A stretch of 64,000 nt of DNA from Geomicrobium sp. JCM 19038 (lineage in GTDB: Bacteria > Bacillota > Bacilli > Bacillales > Marinococcaceae), in NCBI RefSeq assembly GCF_000698125.1, contig NZ_BAXA01000011.1:1-64000 (forward strand), given 5' to 3'. The translations under genes were made by a program, and so were the position numbers. The notes under the pieces are model-generated. The model did no database searches, was not told where the DNA came from, and worked only from the letters and a program-made list of their open reading frames with translations. Below are positions 28,721 through 37,754 of this stretch, in pieces; within the stretch, counting starts at the first letter, position 1, and each line of letters begins with the position of its first letter.

Positions 28721-29415
28721 ATGTTAACGAATCGTGATTATACGAGTATGATTCAATTTATGACTACTCTTGATTGGCGAAGTGAACACCTCGAACAATT
28801 GATTCAGAAAGGGCTATCTGAGAGATTTGGTCTTCACAATTCAATGTGTTGGCGTACTGACCAAGAACAAAACATGTATGATTTAAAATTCTATAATACT
28901 GCAAAACCATTTAATCAAGCTTATCAATCATTTTATATGTCAAAAGATTTAATGCACCCAAAAAACTATGGTTGATTGAGATGTGTCAACAAACGGTATT
29001 TACAATTAAAGATGTTGCAAGTTTTGACACATTAAGAAAGAGCGATTATTATCCGTTTTATTCGTCTTATCAGATGAAAGATCAAATGGTACTTTACTTC
29101 ACTGGTAGACAAAGAATTTTAGGAGGAATCGGTTTTTCGAGGTTTAATGGAGACCGACCATTTTCAAAGAAAGATCAAGAGATTTTACAAACATTATCAG
29201 TTTACTTAAAGCGTCTGCTTGTAAGTAATGTAGAAACAGTGACGTTATCAATGAGAGAGAAGGAGATTTTTCAGCTGGTTGTGCAAGGAAGGACAAATGA
29301 AGAAATCTCAGATCAGCTTTGGATCAGTGTGAATACGGTAAAAAAACATCTACAAAATATGTATCAAAAGTGTGATGTGAAAAACCGAACAGAACTAATT
29401 TATAAATTAACTTAA
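28721..29415 (+). CDS. LuxR-type transcriptional regulator (frameshifted)
   Basis: About 231 residues when joined. The C-terminal 60 residues form a LuxR HTH (LSMREKEIFQLVVQGRTNEEISDQLWISVNTVKKHLQNMY); the N-terminal 150 are an unrecognised sensory domain. The two halves are in different frames: A6 at about 28960-28965 needs one more A to give H-P-K-K-L-W-L-I-E-M-C. The ATG at 28721 has GTGAGGG upstream. Its partner kinase or ligand is not seen; the divergent deacetylase may be a target. Confidence 0.72.
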
Positions 29416-29507
29416 GAGAATATAAATTATAGAGTTGAATATTACTTTTAAAACATTAAGCTCTAATAATCAATTCCAATAAGTATTTGTGAAAAAATGC
29501 GACAGAC

Positions 29508-29619
29508 AAGCGGCTGTCGTGGCGGAGACGCCTGCGGGATTAGCGTTAGCTGAAGATCATCGTGCGTAGCACGATAGCTGAGGCAACGCCCGCGGCAAGC
29601 AAAGCCACATAAGCCGCTT
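29508..29619. repeat. Bacillaceae palindromic repeat element
   Basis: A GC-rich 112-base island in AT-rich DNA. Its ends are inverted (AAGCGGCT and AGCCGCTT), it holds the phrase GTGGCGGAGACGCCTGCGGG and an inner hairpin ATCGTGC/GCACGAT. The wording resembles a widespread non-coding repeat of Bacillus genomes (GTGGCGGAGACTCCTGCGGG type). Only one copy is present here. No open frame. Confidence 0.7.
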
Positions 29620-29668
29620 ACCATTTCTGAGTACATACCTAATACTTTTAAGTTTCTAATTAGTCTAA

Positions 29669-29697
29669 GACACAGTTCCAAGTACTGTGTCTTTTTG
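29669..29697 (+). terminator. hairpin terminator
   Basis: 8-bp stem GACACAGT/ACTGTGTC (7-base loop) followed by TTTTTG, between the repeat element and cydA; it may end the LuxR transcript. Confidence 0.65.
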
Positions 29698-29908
29698 TAA
29701 CGTACAAGTGTAAAGAAAATGATTTTCGGGAACGAAAAGTCAAAGAATTAATTTTCAGTGCACTAATGGGGAGGGGTAAGACCTCTAATTAACCCATTGT
29801 ATGGTTGCGATAAGAGAATATCTTGCTTGATTTTGACATTGCATTGTCTGAATTGTGACCGTGACGTGACAGGTGGGCGTTCTTCATAAAATGTTAACAT
29901 GCACGTAT

Positions 29909-29937
29909 TACAATGGGTTTTAATCGTTGTTATAATG
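29909..29937 (+). promoter_or_regulatory. candidate cydA promoter
   Basis: TTACAA (29909-29914), 17-base spacer, TATAAT (29932-29937), about 60 bases before cydA. The rest of 29698-29908 holds no gene. Confidence 0.55.
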
Positions 29938-29999
29938 AAATCGAAAGTTTGTGAAGTAGTGAACATACTTTATTGTGTTGTTCAAAAAGGGGGTAGCAC

Positions 30000-31340
30000 A
30001 TGTTTATTGATGATCCCGTATTGATGAGTCGATTGTTAACGTTGCTTACGCTTTCGTTTCACATATTTTACGCAACCGTAGGTGTCGGTTTGCCACTGAT
30101 GATTATGTTGTTTCACTGGTTGGGGATCAAAAAAGACGACATTCACTACATTTTAATGGCAAGAAGACTTGCTAAAGGGTTTGTCGTTACTGTAGCAGTT
30201 GGTGTAGTAACTGGTACTGCGATCGGTCTTCAATTAGCGTTACTCTGGCCGAACTTTATGCAACTTGCCGGTCATATTATTGCCCTTCCACTCTTCATGG
30301 AAGTGTTTGCGTTTTTCTTTGAAGCGATCTTTCTCGGTATTTACTTATATACGTGGGACCGCTTTGATAATCAGAAAAAACACCTTTTATTACTCGTACC
30401 AGTTGCGATTGGTGGTGCATTGTCCGCATTTTTCATTACTGTCGTCAACTCGTTCATGAACGCACCGGGTGGGTTTGAAATGATTAATGGTGAACTTGCC
30501 AACGTCAACCCATTGCTTGCTATGTTTACCGTTGCGATGCCAACGAAGGTGACGCACGTCTTGGCAACAGCTTATATGACGATCGCCTTTACACTTGCAG
30601 CAATTGCTGCGTTCCGTTTAATGAAGGGAAGTCACAAGGCCTATTACAAAAAGTCACTAAACGTCATGATGAAAGTCGGTTTCGTATTTGCAATCGCTTC
30701 TGCAATTATTGGCGATTTCTCAGGGAAATACCTTGCAGAGCATCAACCTGAAAAGTTGGCAGCTGCCGAATGGCACTTTGAAACCGAAGAACAAGCACCA
30801 TTGATTCTTTGGGGAATTCTAGATGAGAATAATGAAGTGAAGTACGGCATTGAAATCCCATTTGCGCTAAGCATTCTCGCACATAGCGATCCGAATGCAG
30901 AAGTGATTGGTCTGGATCAATTCCCAGAAGAACATCATCCGCCACTCATTATTCACTATTTCTTTGACACGATGATTACGATCGGAATGTTTATGCTTAC
31001 ACTCTCATTCGTCTTCCTCGTCGCTCGTTGGAGAAATTGGACATTTGTCGATAAAAAATGGTACCGCTGGCTAATCGTCATGGGTGCACCCCTATCATTC
31101 CTTGGAATTCAAGCAGGCTGGTGGATGTCTGAAGTGGGTCGTCAACCGTGGATTTTAAGAGGAATTATGACGGTTGACGAAGGAGCAACTACTGCCAGTC
31201 ACGTAGATTTAGTCTTCTTTTTCTTCGTGTTGTTGTACCTGATTCTTGGTGTCGGTACGATTGTCGTTCTTCGCAAGATGTTCAAAGACAAACCTGTGGA
31301 GAAAGAATTAGAGTCTTATGCAGGAGGGGATGAGCAATGA
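30000..31340 (+). CDS. cydA: cytochrome bd quinol oxidase subunit I
   Basis: 446 residues with about nine membrane helices. Heme ligands fit His in SFHIFYATVG near the N-terminus, His in PTKVTHVLA, and Met in the helix before GRQPWI. The quinol loop is short, as in Gram-positive and YthA/CIO-type oxidases. It oxidises menaquinol and reduces O2 to water with high affinity. AAAAAGGGGG precedes the ATG. The stop overlaps cydB as ATGA. Confidence 0.93.
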   Translation: MFIDDPVLMSRLLTLLTLSFHIFYATVGVGLPLMIMLFHWLGIKKDDIHYILMARRLAKGFVVTVAVGVVTGTAIGLQLALLWPNFMQLAGHIIALPLFMEVFAFFFEAIFLGIYLYTWDRFDNQKKHLLLLVPVAIGGALSAFFITVVNSFMNAPGGFEMINGELANVNPLLAMFTVAMPTKVTHVLATAYMTIAFTLAAIAAFRLMKGSHKAYYKKSLNVMMKVGFVFAIASAIIGDFSGKYLAEHQPEKLAAAEWHFETEEQAPLILWGILDENNEVKYGIEIPFALSILAHSDPNAEVIGLDQFPEEHHPPLIIHYFFDTMITIGMFMLTLSFVFLVARWRNWTFVDKKWYRWLIVMGAPLSFLGIQAGWWMSEVGRQPWILRGIMTVDEGATTASHVDLVFFFFVLLYLILGVGTIVVLRKMFKDKPVEKELESYAGGDEQ

Positions 31341-32353
31341 GTTTAGAAATCATCGGTATCACGGTGTTGTGGCTCTTTCTCTTCTTTTATATCATTGTTG
31401 GATCGATTGATTTTGGAGCAGGTGTGTTTAACGCCCACAGTATCATGACTGGGAAGCAACACATTTTAAGTAAAGTCATTCAGCGTTACTTGTCACCTGT
31501 TTGGGAAGTGACCAACGTCTTCTTCGTATTTTTCTTCGTTGGGATTATTGGCTTCTTTCCAGACAGTGCGTTTTTCTTCGGTAGCGTTTTATTAGTACCT
31601 GCGAGTATTTCGATCATATTGCTCGCACTTCGTGGTTCGTACTATGCGTTTGAGTCCTACGGCTCTCAAGGTCACCGGGGTTATGCATTTATGTACGGCG
31701 CAACCGGGATCTTAATTCCGGCATCTTTATCGGTCGTGCTCACGATCTCAGAAGGTGGATTCGTCTACCTGGATGACGGTCAACCCGTTCTAAGTTATGA
31801 ATTATTGTTTACAAGTCCGTTAACGTGGGCAATTGTTGTCTTGAGTATCGTTGCCGTGCTCTACATTTCATCTGTGTTCCTCACGTGGTATGCGAGTAAG
31901 ACGGAAGATCAAGAAGCGACAGGCATGATGAGAAAGTACGTACTCATTTGGGCAGTTCCGCTGATCGTTGCAGCTGGCGGGATTATTTTTGAATTGCAAA
32001 ACCATAACTCCGCTCACTTTGATAGCATTCTAAACCTTTGGTGGATGTTCGCCATTTCATTCGTGTTATGGGCGATCACACTTTGGTTAATCTGGAACAG
32101 GAGAAAATATGGCCTTGCGGTATGGCTCATGATTGGGCAGTTTGCCTTTGCCTTTTTCGGATATGGCATCTCGCACTATCCGTACTTGCTTTATCCGTAT
32201 TTAACTATCTACGACGGCTTTACGAATGAAGCGATGGCGATTAGTCTTATAGTTGTCTTTATTCTTGGCATGATGTTACTATTGCCGTCCTTGTACTTGT
32301 TGTTACGCTTGTTCTTATTCGATCCGAAGTACGTAAAAGGAAAAAGGGAGTGA
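31337..32353 (+). CDS. cydB: cytochrome bd quinol oxidase subunit II
   Basis: 338 residues, about eight membrane helices. Motifs FFYIIVGSIDFGAGVF and YLSPVWEVTNVFFVFFFVG are typical of CydB/YthB. Partner of CydA in the membrane. Overlaps cydA by four bases and is followed after four bases by a tiny third gene, so all three are one transcript. Confidence 0.92.
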   Translation: MSLEIIGITVLWLFLFFYIIVGSIDFGAGVFNAHSIMTGKQHILSKVIQRYLSPVWEVTNVFFVFFFVGIIGFFPDSAFFFGSVLLVPASISIILLALRGSYYAFESYGSQGHRGYAFMYGATGILIPASLSVVLTISEGGFVYLDDGQPVLSYELLFTSPLTWAIVVLSIVAVLYISSVFLTWYASKTEDQEATGMMRKYVLIWAVPLIVAAGGIIFELQNHNSAHFDSILNLWWMFAISFVLWAITLWLIWNRRKYGLAVWLMIGQFAFAFFGYGISHYPYLLYPYLTIYDGFTNEAMAISLIVVFILGMMLLLPSLYLLLRLFLFDPKYVKGKRE

Positions 32354-32357
32354 GCTT

Positions 32358-32456
32358 ATGTTGGATGATTTCTTAATCTTAGTAGCTCCGTTTTTAGTAC
32401 TTATCGGAGCGATCATCGTTGCCTTTATCGTAGCGAGTAAAGATAAAACGAAATAA
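32358..32456 (+). CDS. cydS: CydS-like small bd-oxidase subunit
   Basis: 32 residues, MLDDFLILVAPFLVL then a single hydrophobic helix and a KDKTK tail. In length, position and wording (FLI-x-x-A-P) it resembles CydS, the 33-residue third subunit seen in the Geobacillus bd oxidase structure. AAAGGGAGTGAG gives a ribosome site overlapping the cydB stop. It is expected to brace the heme-b595 region of CydA. Confidence 0.8.
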   Translation: MLDDFLILVAPFLVLIGAIIVAFIVASKDKTK

Positions 32457-32461
32457 CTTTC

Positions 32462-32498
32462 AAAACCAGAGCGGCAGTTGCCGCTCTGGTTTTTTATG
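32462..32498 (+). terminator. terminator of cydABS
   Basis: A perfect 15-bp stem (32462-32476 with 32479-32493) followed by TTTTAT. Confidence 0.92.
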
Positions 32499-32570
32499 GA
32501 CTGTTCTAGAAAATCATATAAAAACATATGTTCTCATGGTAAAATATAAACTGAAAAGGAGAGATCATTC

Positions 32571-33050
32571 ATGAACCATAGCGAAGATATTCAATTAACG
32601 TTTTTCAAAAATGAGCATCTGGAATTGTTAGAAAAGTTCGAACTCCCAGAGGCGCAAGCGCAATTTACTGCCTTACCAGAAGAACTAATGAATGTATCGG
32701 AAGGACAATATCGAATTGTTATTCTTGCAAATCATGCACCAGTAGGGTTCTTCTTATTACATACGACGAACCGAGTAAGTGAATATACAACGAACCCAAA
32801 AGCAATGTTATTAACCGCGTTATCGGTCGATTATAAACAACAAGGAAAAGGCTATGCGAAAAAAGCAATGCTGGAATTAGAAACATTCATAACATCGACC
32901 TTTGAGACGATCGATGAAGTTGTATTGGCGGTTAATCATAAAAACATTTCTGCCCAGAACCTTTACAAACGTGTTGGCTTTAAGGATACAGGCAAAAGAA
33001 AAATTGGCAAAATAGGCGAGCAGTTCATCTTAGATTTAAAGATTAGGTAG
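32571..33050 (+). CDS. GNAT-family N-acetyltransferase
   Basis: 159 residues. The acetyl-CoA loop Q-Q-G-K-G-Y-A-K and the NHKNISAQNLYKRVGF block place it in the RimI/YkkB-like GNAT group. AAAGGAGAGATC precedes the ATG. Acceptor unknown; it stands alone between cydABS and a VOC protein. Confidence 0.78.
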   Translation: MNHSEDIQLTFFKNEHLELLEKFELPEAQAQFTALPEELMNVSEGQYRIVILANHAPVGFFLLHTTNRVSEYTTNPKAMLLTALSVDYKQQGKGYAKKAMLELETFITSTFETIDEVVLAVNHKNISAQNLYKRVGFKDTGKRKIGKIGEQFILDLKIR

Positions 33051-33202
33051 AGAATGGTCATATTTGGATGCTCTAACTCTTGAGCCAAATGATGAAGAAT
33101 GTAAGTGAATGATTCGAGCGAGGTCTTGAACGAATACAACCAATTTTGACGAATGGGGAAGAATTAGATTGTGAAAAATACTTATAAGGAGTTGAGGTAT
33201 GT

Positions 33203-33646
33203 ATGAATCGAATTAATCTCATTACTTTAGGTGTGAAAAATATTAAGGAATCACTTAAGTTTTATCGAAACATCGGTTTTGAAGCATCAGTCACTGGAGG
33301 TGAAGAAAATCCTGTTATTGTATTTTTCAACAATGAAGGTTCGAAGCTAGAGTTATTTCCGATTGAAGAATTAGCAAAGGATATCAATGAAGAAAACCCT
33401 CCTGAATTATCAAGAGGAGGATTCACCGGGATCACTCTTGCATATAATGCAAAATCTGAAAATGAAGTTGATGAGATTATTCATAACGTAAGAGAAGTCG
33501 GTGCTAACGTCGTTAAGGAGCCACAAAAATTATCATGGGGCGGATATGGAGGATATTTCATAGATCCTGATGGTTATTATTGGGAGGTTGCTTACGGATC
33601 ATTTTGGGAATTTGACGATTCAAATATGTTGATTATTAAAGAATGA
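33203..33646 (+). CDS. VOC-family protein (glyoxalase-like)
   Basis: 147 residues with the paired beta-alpha-beta-beta-beta units of the vicinal-oxygen-chelate fold: NLITLGVKNIKESLKFYRNIGFEA at the start and YFIDPDGYYWEVAYG near the end, which supplies the metal-binding Glu. Members include glyoxalases, dioxygenases and antibiotic-binding proteins. ATAAGGAGTTGAGG precedes the start. Substrate unknown. Confidence 0.75.
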   Translation: MNRINLITLGVKNIKESLKFYRNIGFEASVTGGEENPVIVFFNNEGSKLELFPIEELAKDINEENPPELSRGGFTGITLAYNAKSENEVDEIIHNVREVGANVVKEPQKLSWGGYGGYFIDPDGYYWEVAYGSFWEFDDSNMLIIKE

Positions 33647-33680
33647 CTACTTCTTTGAAAAGGGGGACGATGGGATTAAT

Positions 33681-34514
33681 ATGACAAAAACAAAAGGGGT
33701 CCTCGTTGTATTAGGGATAATGAACGTGTTGCTTGTTGTCATCCACTTTTCAGAATTTCATGTTCTTTTCATAAAATCATCGGGGTACATTATTCCAATT
33801 GTTTTCAATATGGTTGTTTTAGCAGTGGTCGGTTTTCGCTCGTTATCTGTTCGAAATGCATGGGTCATTGTAGGTTTGTTTCTTAGTTTGCCAGTATTGC
33901 TCGTACATAGTTTTATCGTTTGGATCACAGAAAGTAGCTATGCGCATATAGAGTCTCCGCATGATCAACAATCGCTCGTTGTCGAATATAGAGATTTTAC
34001 ACTTGGGGAGACGACCTATTTTTATAGCTTTTATAAGACGAAATTCGGGATTTTAGGAAGATCTCTTGAGGACCAATCTCTGAGTATTATGAGTAGGGAC
34101 TTCCCATCAGGTATTGATGCTGAAGATGTTCTCGGTTTGCATTCAGCAGAATGGGTAACAGCTGAAACCGTTCGTCTTAATACGTGGGAAGGTATGGTAG
34201 AGATTGAGCTAGAATCCTTCCCGTCAATGACAACCTCATCTTCTCCAACAGCTGAAGAGGGCGATCTAATGACATTTATAAAAGCTCTGGAAAATGAAGT
34301 AAGTGGTCAAACAATAACGATTCATGGGAATCAACTCGAAACTAGATATGACGAAGCTTCGGGTCAAAGTTGGATTGAAGTTTTCGACAATGCAGGTGAA
34401 GGTGCAATCCCTACTCAGCAATGTAGCCGCATAGAAGAAGATGAACTACAAGGACATTATATGTTAGTGGAATGTACACATCAATGGGAATACCCTTTGC
34501 AACCCAGAGGCTAA
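33681..34514 (+). CDS. membrane-anchored protein of unknown function
   Basis: 277 residues: three N-terminal membrane segments (about 7-25, 32-52 and 62-80), then a soluble domain rich in beta strands and acidic residues, probably outside the cell. AAGGGGGACGATGGG precedes the ATG. Not recognised; no neighbour suggests a role. A strong terminator follows. Confidence 0.55.
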   Translation: MTKTKGVLVVLGIMNVLLVVIHFSEFHVLFIKSSGYIIPIVFNMVVLAVVGFRSLSVRNAWVIVGLFLSLPVLLVHSFIVWITESSYAHIESPHDQQSLVVEYRDFTLGETTYFYSFYKTKFGILGRSLEDQSLSIMSRDFPSGIDAEDVLGLHSAEWVTAETVRLNTWEGMVEIELESFPSMTTSSSPTAEEGDLMTFIKALENEVSGQTITIHGNQLETRYDEASGQSWIEVFDNAGEGAIPTQQCSRIEEDELQGHYMLVECTHQWEYPLQPRG

Positions 34515-34594
34515 TAAGGAGTATGTGGATGGCAAGATAAACGTGAAGCGTTTCACTTGTGACATTATAAAGTCATCACTTCATATTGTGTTGA

Positions 34595-34638
34595 AAAAGG
34601 ATAGAAAGGAATGAATACCCTCCTTTCTATCCTTTTGA
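34595..34638. terminator. bidirectional terminator
   Basis: A perfect 16-bp stem (34595-34610 with 34621-34636), loop of 10, with A-run and T-run flanks; it separates the membrane-protein gene from the convergent propeller gene. Confidence 0.88.
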
Positions 34639-34666
34639 ATGTCAATAAAAGTGTGATTTCGATGAC

Positions 34667-35714
34667 TTAAGGTGTATAGGATGCAAGGGTCAAGCTTTGG
34701 AACGGAAGCTCTTGAATGACAGTATTTGTAGTGGTGTCAATGACATAAATAATGTCATTATCCGCATCAGAAATATACGCACGACGAACACTTGGATTAA
34801 CAGCAATTGTGCTAGTATTTACATTTCGGTTTAGAGTAATCGTACTTTGCAACGTGTTTGTAATTCCATCTACGACATATGCGACAACGTTTGAAGCGTT
34901 ATTCGTGTTCCGATTTGTAACATAAATTCGATTATTACTTTCATCTACGGCTAAATATGATGATAAGTTCCCAGGTTCGGCGAGTGGGATCGTTGTTGTG
35001 ACAGTGTTGGTATTTCCATCAATAACGTTGAGGATATTAACTAGACTTGGAGTTGAATCATTTGAAGTATAGATTAGATTTGTTGTTGGATTTACAACTG
35101 CTGGTCCAGTAGTATTTGGAGAAGTGTTCACAGTATCTATCCAAGTGTTAGTGAGTAGGTCAAGGATGTACACATTATTGGCAATACCAATGGGTAAATA
35201 CCCTCTGTTCGTAAGAGGATTTAATGTGAATCTTCCGCCGCTAGAACCGCTTCTAGTGACATCAATCGTCGTACTTAGTTGATAGTTGTTATCGGGATCA
35301 AATCCAAAGGCCCTAAAATCTGCACCTACATAGACGATGTTGTTGGTTGGATTATACCCAATTTCATTAATAAAACTACCCGCTGGTACTGGTGTTTGAG
35401 CAATTAATTGATAATCTGTTAAATTTAAAACGCTTAAACCTAATGAAGATGTTACATAAAGTACATTCATTTCGGCATTGATAAAAATATCATTTGGTGT
35501 GCTACATTCTCAATTTCGGCGATTATTTGCCTCTTGAAACGTTATATACAGTAATCCCACCAATTCGACCGATAAATAAAATCTCTTCAAGCGGTGGGAT
35601 TGGTGGTGTGGGCTGAGTCGGGAAAGTAGGGGATGTTGGTGGCAATGGAGGAATGGGTGATATGTTCCCTGGACCATTTATTAAATTATTATTAATTGTG
35701 AATCGCTTTCTCAT
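34667..35714 (-). CDS. YVTN/YncE-like beta-propeller protein (two frameshifts)
   Basis: About 349 residues when joined. The N-terminus is asparagine- and proline-rich (NGPGNISPIPPLPP, then T-x-P-x-P repeats to about residue 42). The rest is made of propeller blades with repeated N-x-[IV]-Y-V-[ST] and D-x-x-T-N-T-[IV] words, as in surface-layer YVTN proteins. Two one-base losses break it: an A near 35519 and a C near 35497; corrected, the joint reads IIAEIENVAHPNDIFINAEMNVLYVT. No signal peptide. The proline-rich start recalls the BclA exosporium leader, and the upstream promoter looks sporulation-type. AAAGGAGTG precedes the ATG. Confidence 0.68.
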
Positions 35715-35733
35715 ATTTTCACTCCTTTATTAA

Positions 35734-35760
35734 TAGCATATGAATCTTGGAGTGGTTTGT
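35734..35760 (-). promoter_or_regulatory. candidate SigK-type promoter
   Basis: On the minus strand, CATATGCTA (35734-35742) matches the SigK -10 pattern CATANNNTA, and an AC (35759-35760) lies 16 bases upstream, the expected -35. It would start transcription just before the propeller gene in the mother cell late in sporulation. Short motif, so the match could be chance. Confidence 0.45.
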
Positions 35761-35863
35761 ATGGTTAAACATCAGGTCGTAAGGCTGAATTTGGAAAATG
35801 AATATGCTCGAGAGTGCATAGGTGGTCATTACTAACGACGTCTTTCGCTTTTTAAGATGATTT

Positions 35864-35891
35864 AAGTAGCTATTCAGGGCTACTTTTTTAG
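35864..35891 (+). terminator. orphan terminator-like hairpin
   Basis: 7-bp stem AAGTAGC/GCTACTT (8-base loop) followed by TTTTT. No plus-strand gene is seen upstream of it, so its use is unclear. Confidence 0.5.
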
Positions 35892-35967
35892 ATTCTGTCA
35901 GCTTCTGACAAAAAGTTGATAGAAATGGATACGGTAAAACGTATTAGAAGGTATAAGGAGGGAGCAA

Positions 35968-36507
35968 GTGGAGATCAGTGAAAAAAACGTAGTGAAACAG
36001 CTAAAGAAAAAGAATGAAAAGGCACTGCAATATGTGATTGATACTTACGGCGGCCTCGTAAAACATATCGTATACAAATACCTCTACAGATACCCCCTAG
36101 AACGAGAAGAGTGTATAAATGATGTGTTCTGGGTCGTTTGGGATAAAATCCATACATTTGATACGAAGAAAAACAGCCTGAAAAATTGGATTGCTGCAGT
36201 CGCATCTCACAAAGCGATTGACTATAAGCGTAAGAAATTAAGATTACTTGCTAAAGAGTCAAGTACAAATGGTGATGAAAAATTAATACACTATGATGAA
36301 TTGAAAAAGCTGGAAATAACGTTGCAAGAAGAAGTTGAAGAGTTACTTAACCATTTACCTGAAAAGGATCGAAATCTTTTTCGTAGTTATTATTTAGAAG
36401 GTGAACAGACAAGAGCTTTAGAAAAGAAGTTGGGACTTTCGTCAACCGTTATATACAATCGCTTGTCACGAGGCAGAAAACAACTGCGAAAGCTCTTCAG
36501 AAATTAG
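35968..36507 (+). CDS. ECF-type RNA polymerase sigma factor
   Basis: 179 residues. Sigma region 2 (YVIDTYGGLVKHIVYKYL through IAAVASHKAIDYKRK, about 22-90) and region 4 (LPEKDRNLFRSYYLEGEQTRALEKKLGLSSTVIYNRLSRGRKQL). The GTG start follows AAGGAGGGAGC. The gene just downstream is a membrane protein of the DUF4179 class, the usual anti-sigma partner. Likely answers a cell-envelope signal. Confidence 0.85.
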   Translation: MEISEKNVVKQLKKKNEKALQYVIDTYGGLVKHIVYKYLYRYPLEREECINDVFWVVWDKIHTFDTKKNSLKNWIAAVASHKAIDYKRKKLRLLAKESSTNGDEKLIHYDELKKLEITLQEEVEELLNHLPEKDRNLFRSYYLEGEQTRALEKKLGLSSTVIYNRLSRGRKQLRKLFRN

Positions 36508-36521
36508 AAAAGAGGTGAACC

Positions 36522-37562
36522 ATGGATAAGTTGTATAGGAAATTAAATCGAGCCAACTTTTCTAACTTGCAAAATGAAGAAGCATTAAATCTTTCTGAGA
36601 AAGAGCGAATTAGAAAACATATTGATTTGAAAAGACCGACACGTAAACCTAAGCATGTCGTGATGTTATTCGTGACGTCTCTAATGGCTGCGATTGTATT
36701 AATTGGAACGATCGAACCGCGAGTTCTCGCTAATGTGCCGTGGATTGGGTCGTCAATCAGCGGTTTTTTATTGAATGAAGAAAAGGAGCAACACGTACTC
36801 GATGATTATGTAACAGTCGTAGTTACTCAAGTAGAAGACAAAGACATTAAAGTGACCCTTAATGAGGTGATGTATGACAACCATCGTCTACTTGTAAGTA
36901 CAACATTCCATTCTACAAAAGTAGATTTAAACAACTATATGCTTCCGATGCCAGAACTTAAAATAAACGGTGAAAATGTTTCAAAGGGTGCATCGGGTAA
37001 GCAGAGAAACGTGGATGAACATACAGTGACTATGTTTAGCTCGGTTCATATTGACAATGATTTCTCTACCTTATTATATGAAAGGCCAATTGAAATAAAC
37101 TACTCTCATTTTCTTCATCAGACGACAGATCACATGATTGAAGGAGAATGGTCATTCGCATTTAAAACATCGGGTGCAGAACGATCTGAAGATACGAAGG
37201 TCATTGAGATCAATGAAGCGTTCCAACTCGATAATGGACAAGTTGTTGTCGTGGATGCTTTTACGATTAGTCCGGGATCTGCGACACTTCACTATTCAAT
37301 GTACAATAATGAAGAAGCTGACCCATTTGATTGGGAGTATGATGTGATCTTTGAAATGGCTGATCAAGATGGGAATCTCATTGCACCTGAAGCTGGTCAG
37401 ACGTTGAGTGAGAATTCATTCTGGCAATATGGACGATTATCGGAACAGATCGAAGAGTTGACATTGATTCCAATTGTCAACTCAGGCAGGGAAGGCCAAG
37501 CTAAAGAAGAGATTAATAAAAGGTTAATAGATGAAGCAATCCAAATTAAGGTCAGACGGTAA
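36522..37562 (+). CDS. DUF4179-type anti-sigma protein
   Basis: 346 residues. A cytoplasmic N-terminal part (1-45, possible sigma-binding), one membrane segment (about 46-64), then a large extracellular domain resembling DUF4179. RBS AAAGAGGTGAACC. With the sigma gene 14 bases upstream it forms a signal-transduction pair: the membrane protein holds the sigma factor until a stress releases it. Inferred from arrangement and topology. Confidence 0.78.
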   Translation: MDKLYRKLNRANFSNLQNEEALNLSEKERIRKHIDLKRPTRKPKHVVMLFVTSLMAAIVLIGTIEPRVLANVPWIGSSISGFLLNEEKEQHVLDDYVTVVVTQVEDKDIKVTLNEVMYDNHRLLVSTTFHSTKVDLNNYMLPMPELKINGENVSKGASGKQRNVDEHTVTMFSSVHIDNDFSTLLYERPIEINYSHFLHQTTDHMIEGEWSFAFKTSGAERSEDTKVIEINEAFQLDNGQVVVVDAFTISPGSATLHYSMYNNEEADPFDWEYDVIFEMADQDGNLIAPEAGQTLSENSFWQYGRLSEQIEELTLIPIVNSGREGQAKEEINKRLIDEAIQIKVRR

Positions 37563-37754
37563 TGAAGTATCATTACAGCAAGGGCGCAATTTCGTAAGTG
37601 GATTACGCTTTCCTTTGTGACAATTGCTGAAGATTGTTAACGGGTGCCAATACGTAAGGGGGAGTCTGTGAAAGTGTCAACGAGGTTAGGTACTGATAAT
37701 CTGGGATTTATTATGAATCAAACAAATAAAAATAAACGATAAGACGAATTTAAA

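Noticed and set aside
29763-29966. Minus-strand frame upstream of cydA
   Set aside because: Non-protein-like, without a ribosome site, and overlapping the cydA promoter.
33051-33202. Possible gene remnant between the GNAT and VOC genes
   Set aside because: A short protein-like phrase (SYLDALTLEPNDEE) occurs, but it is too short to assign and may be chance.
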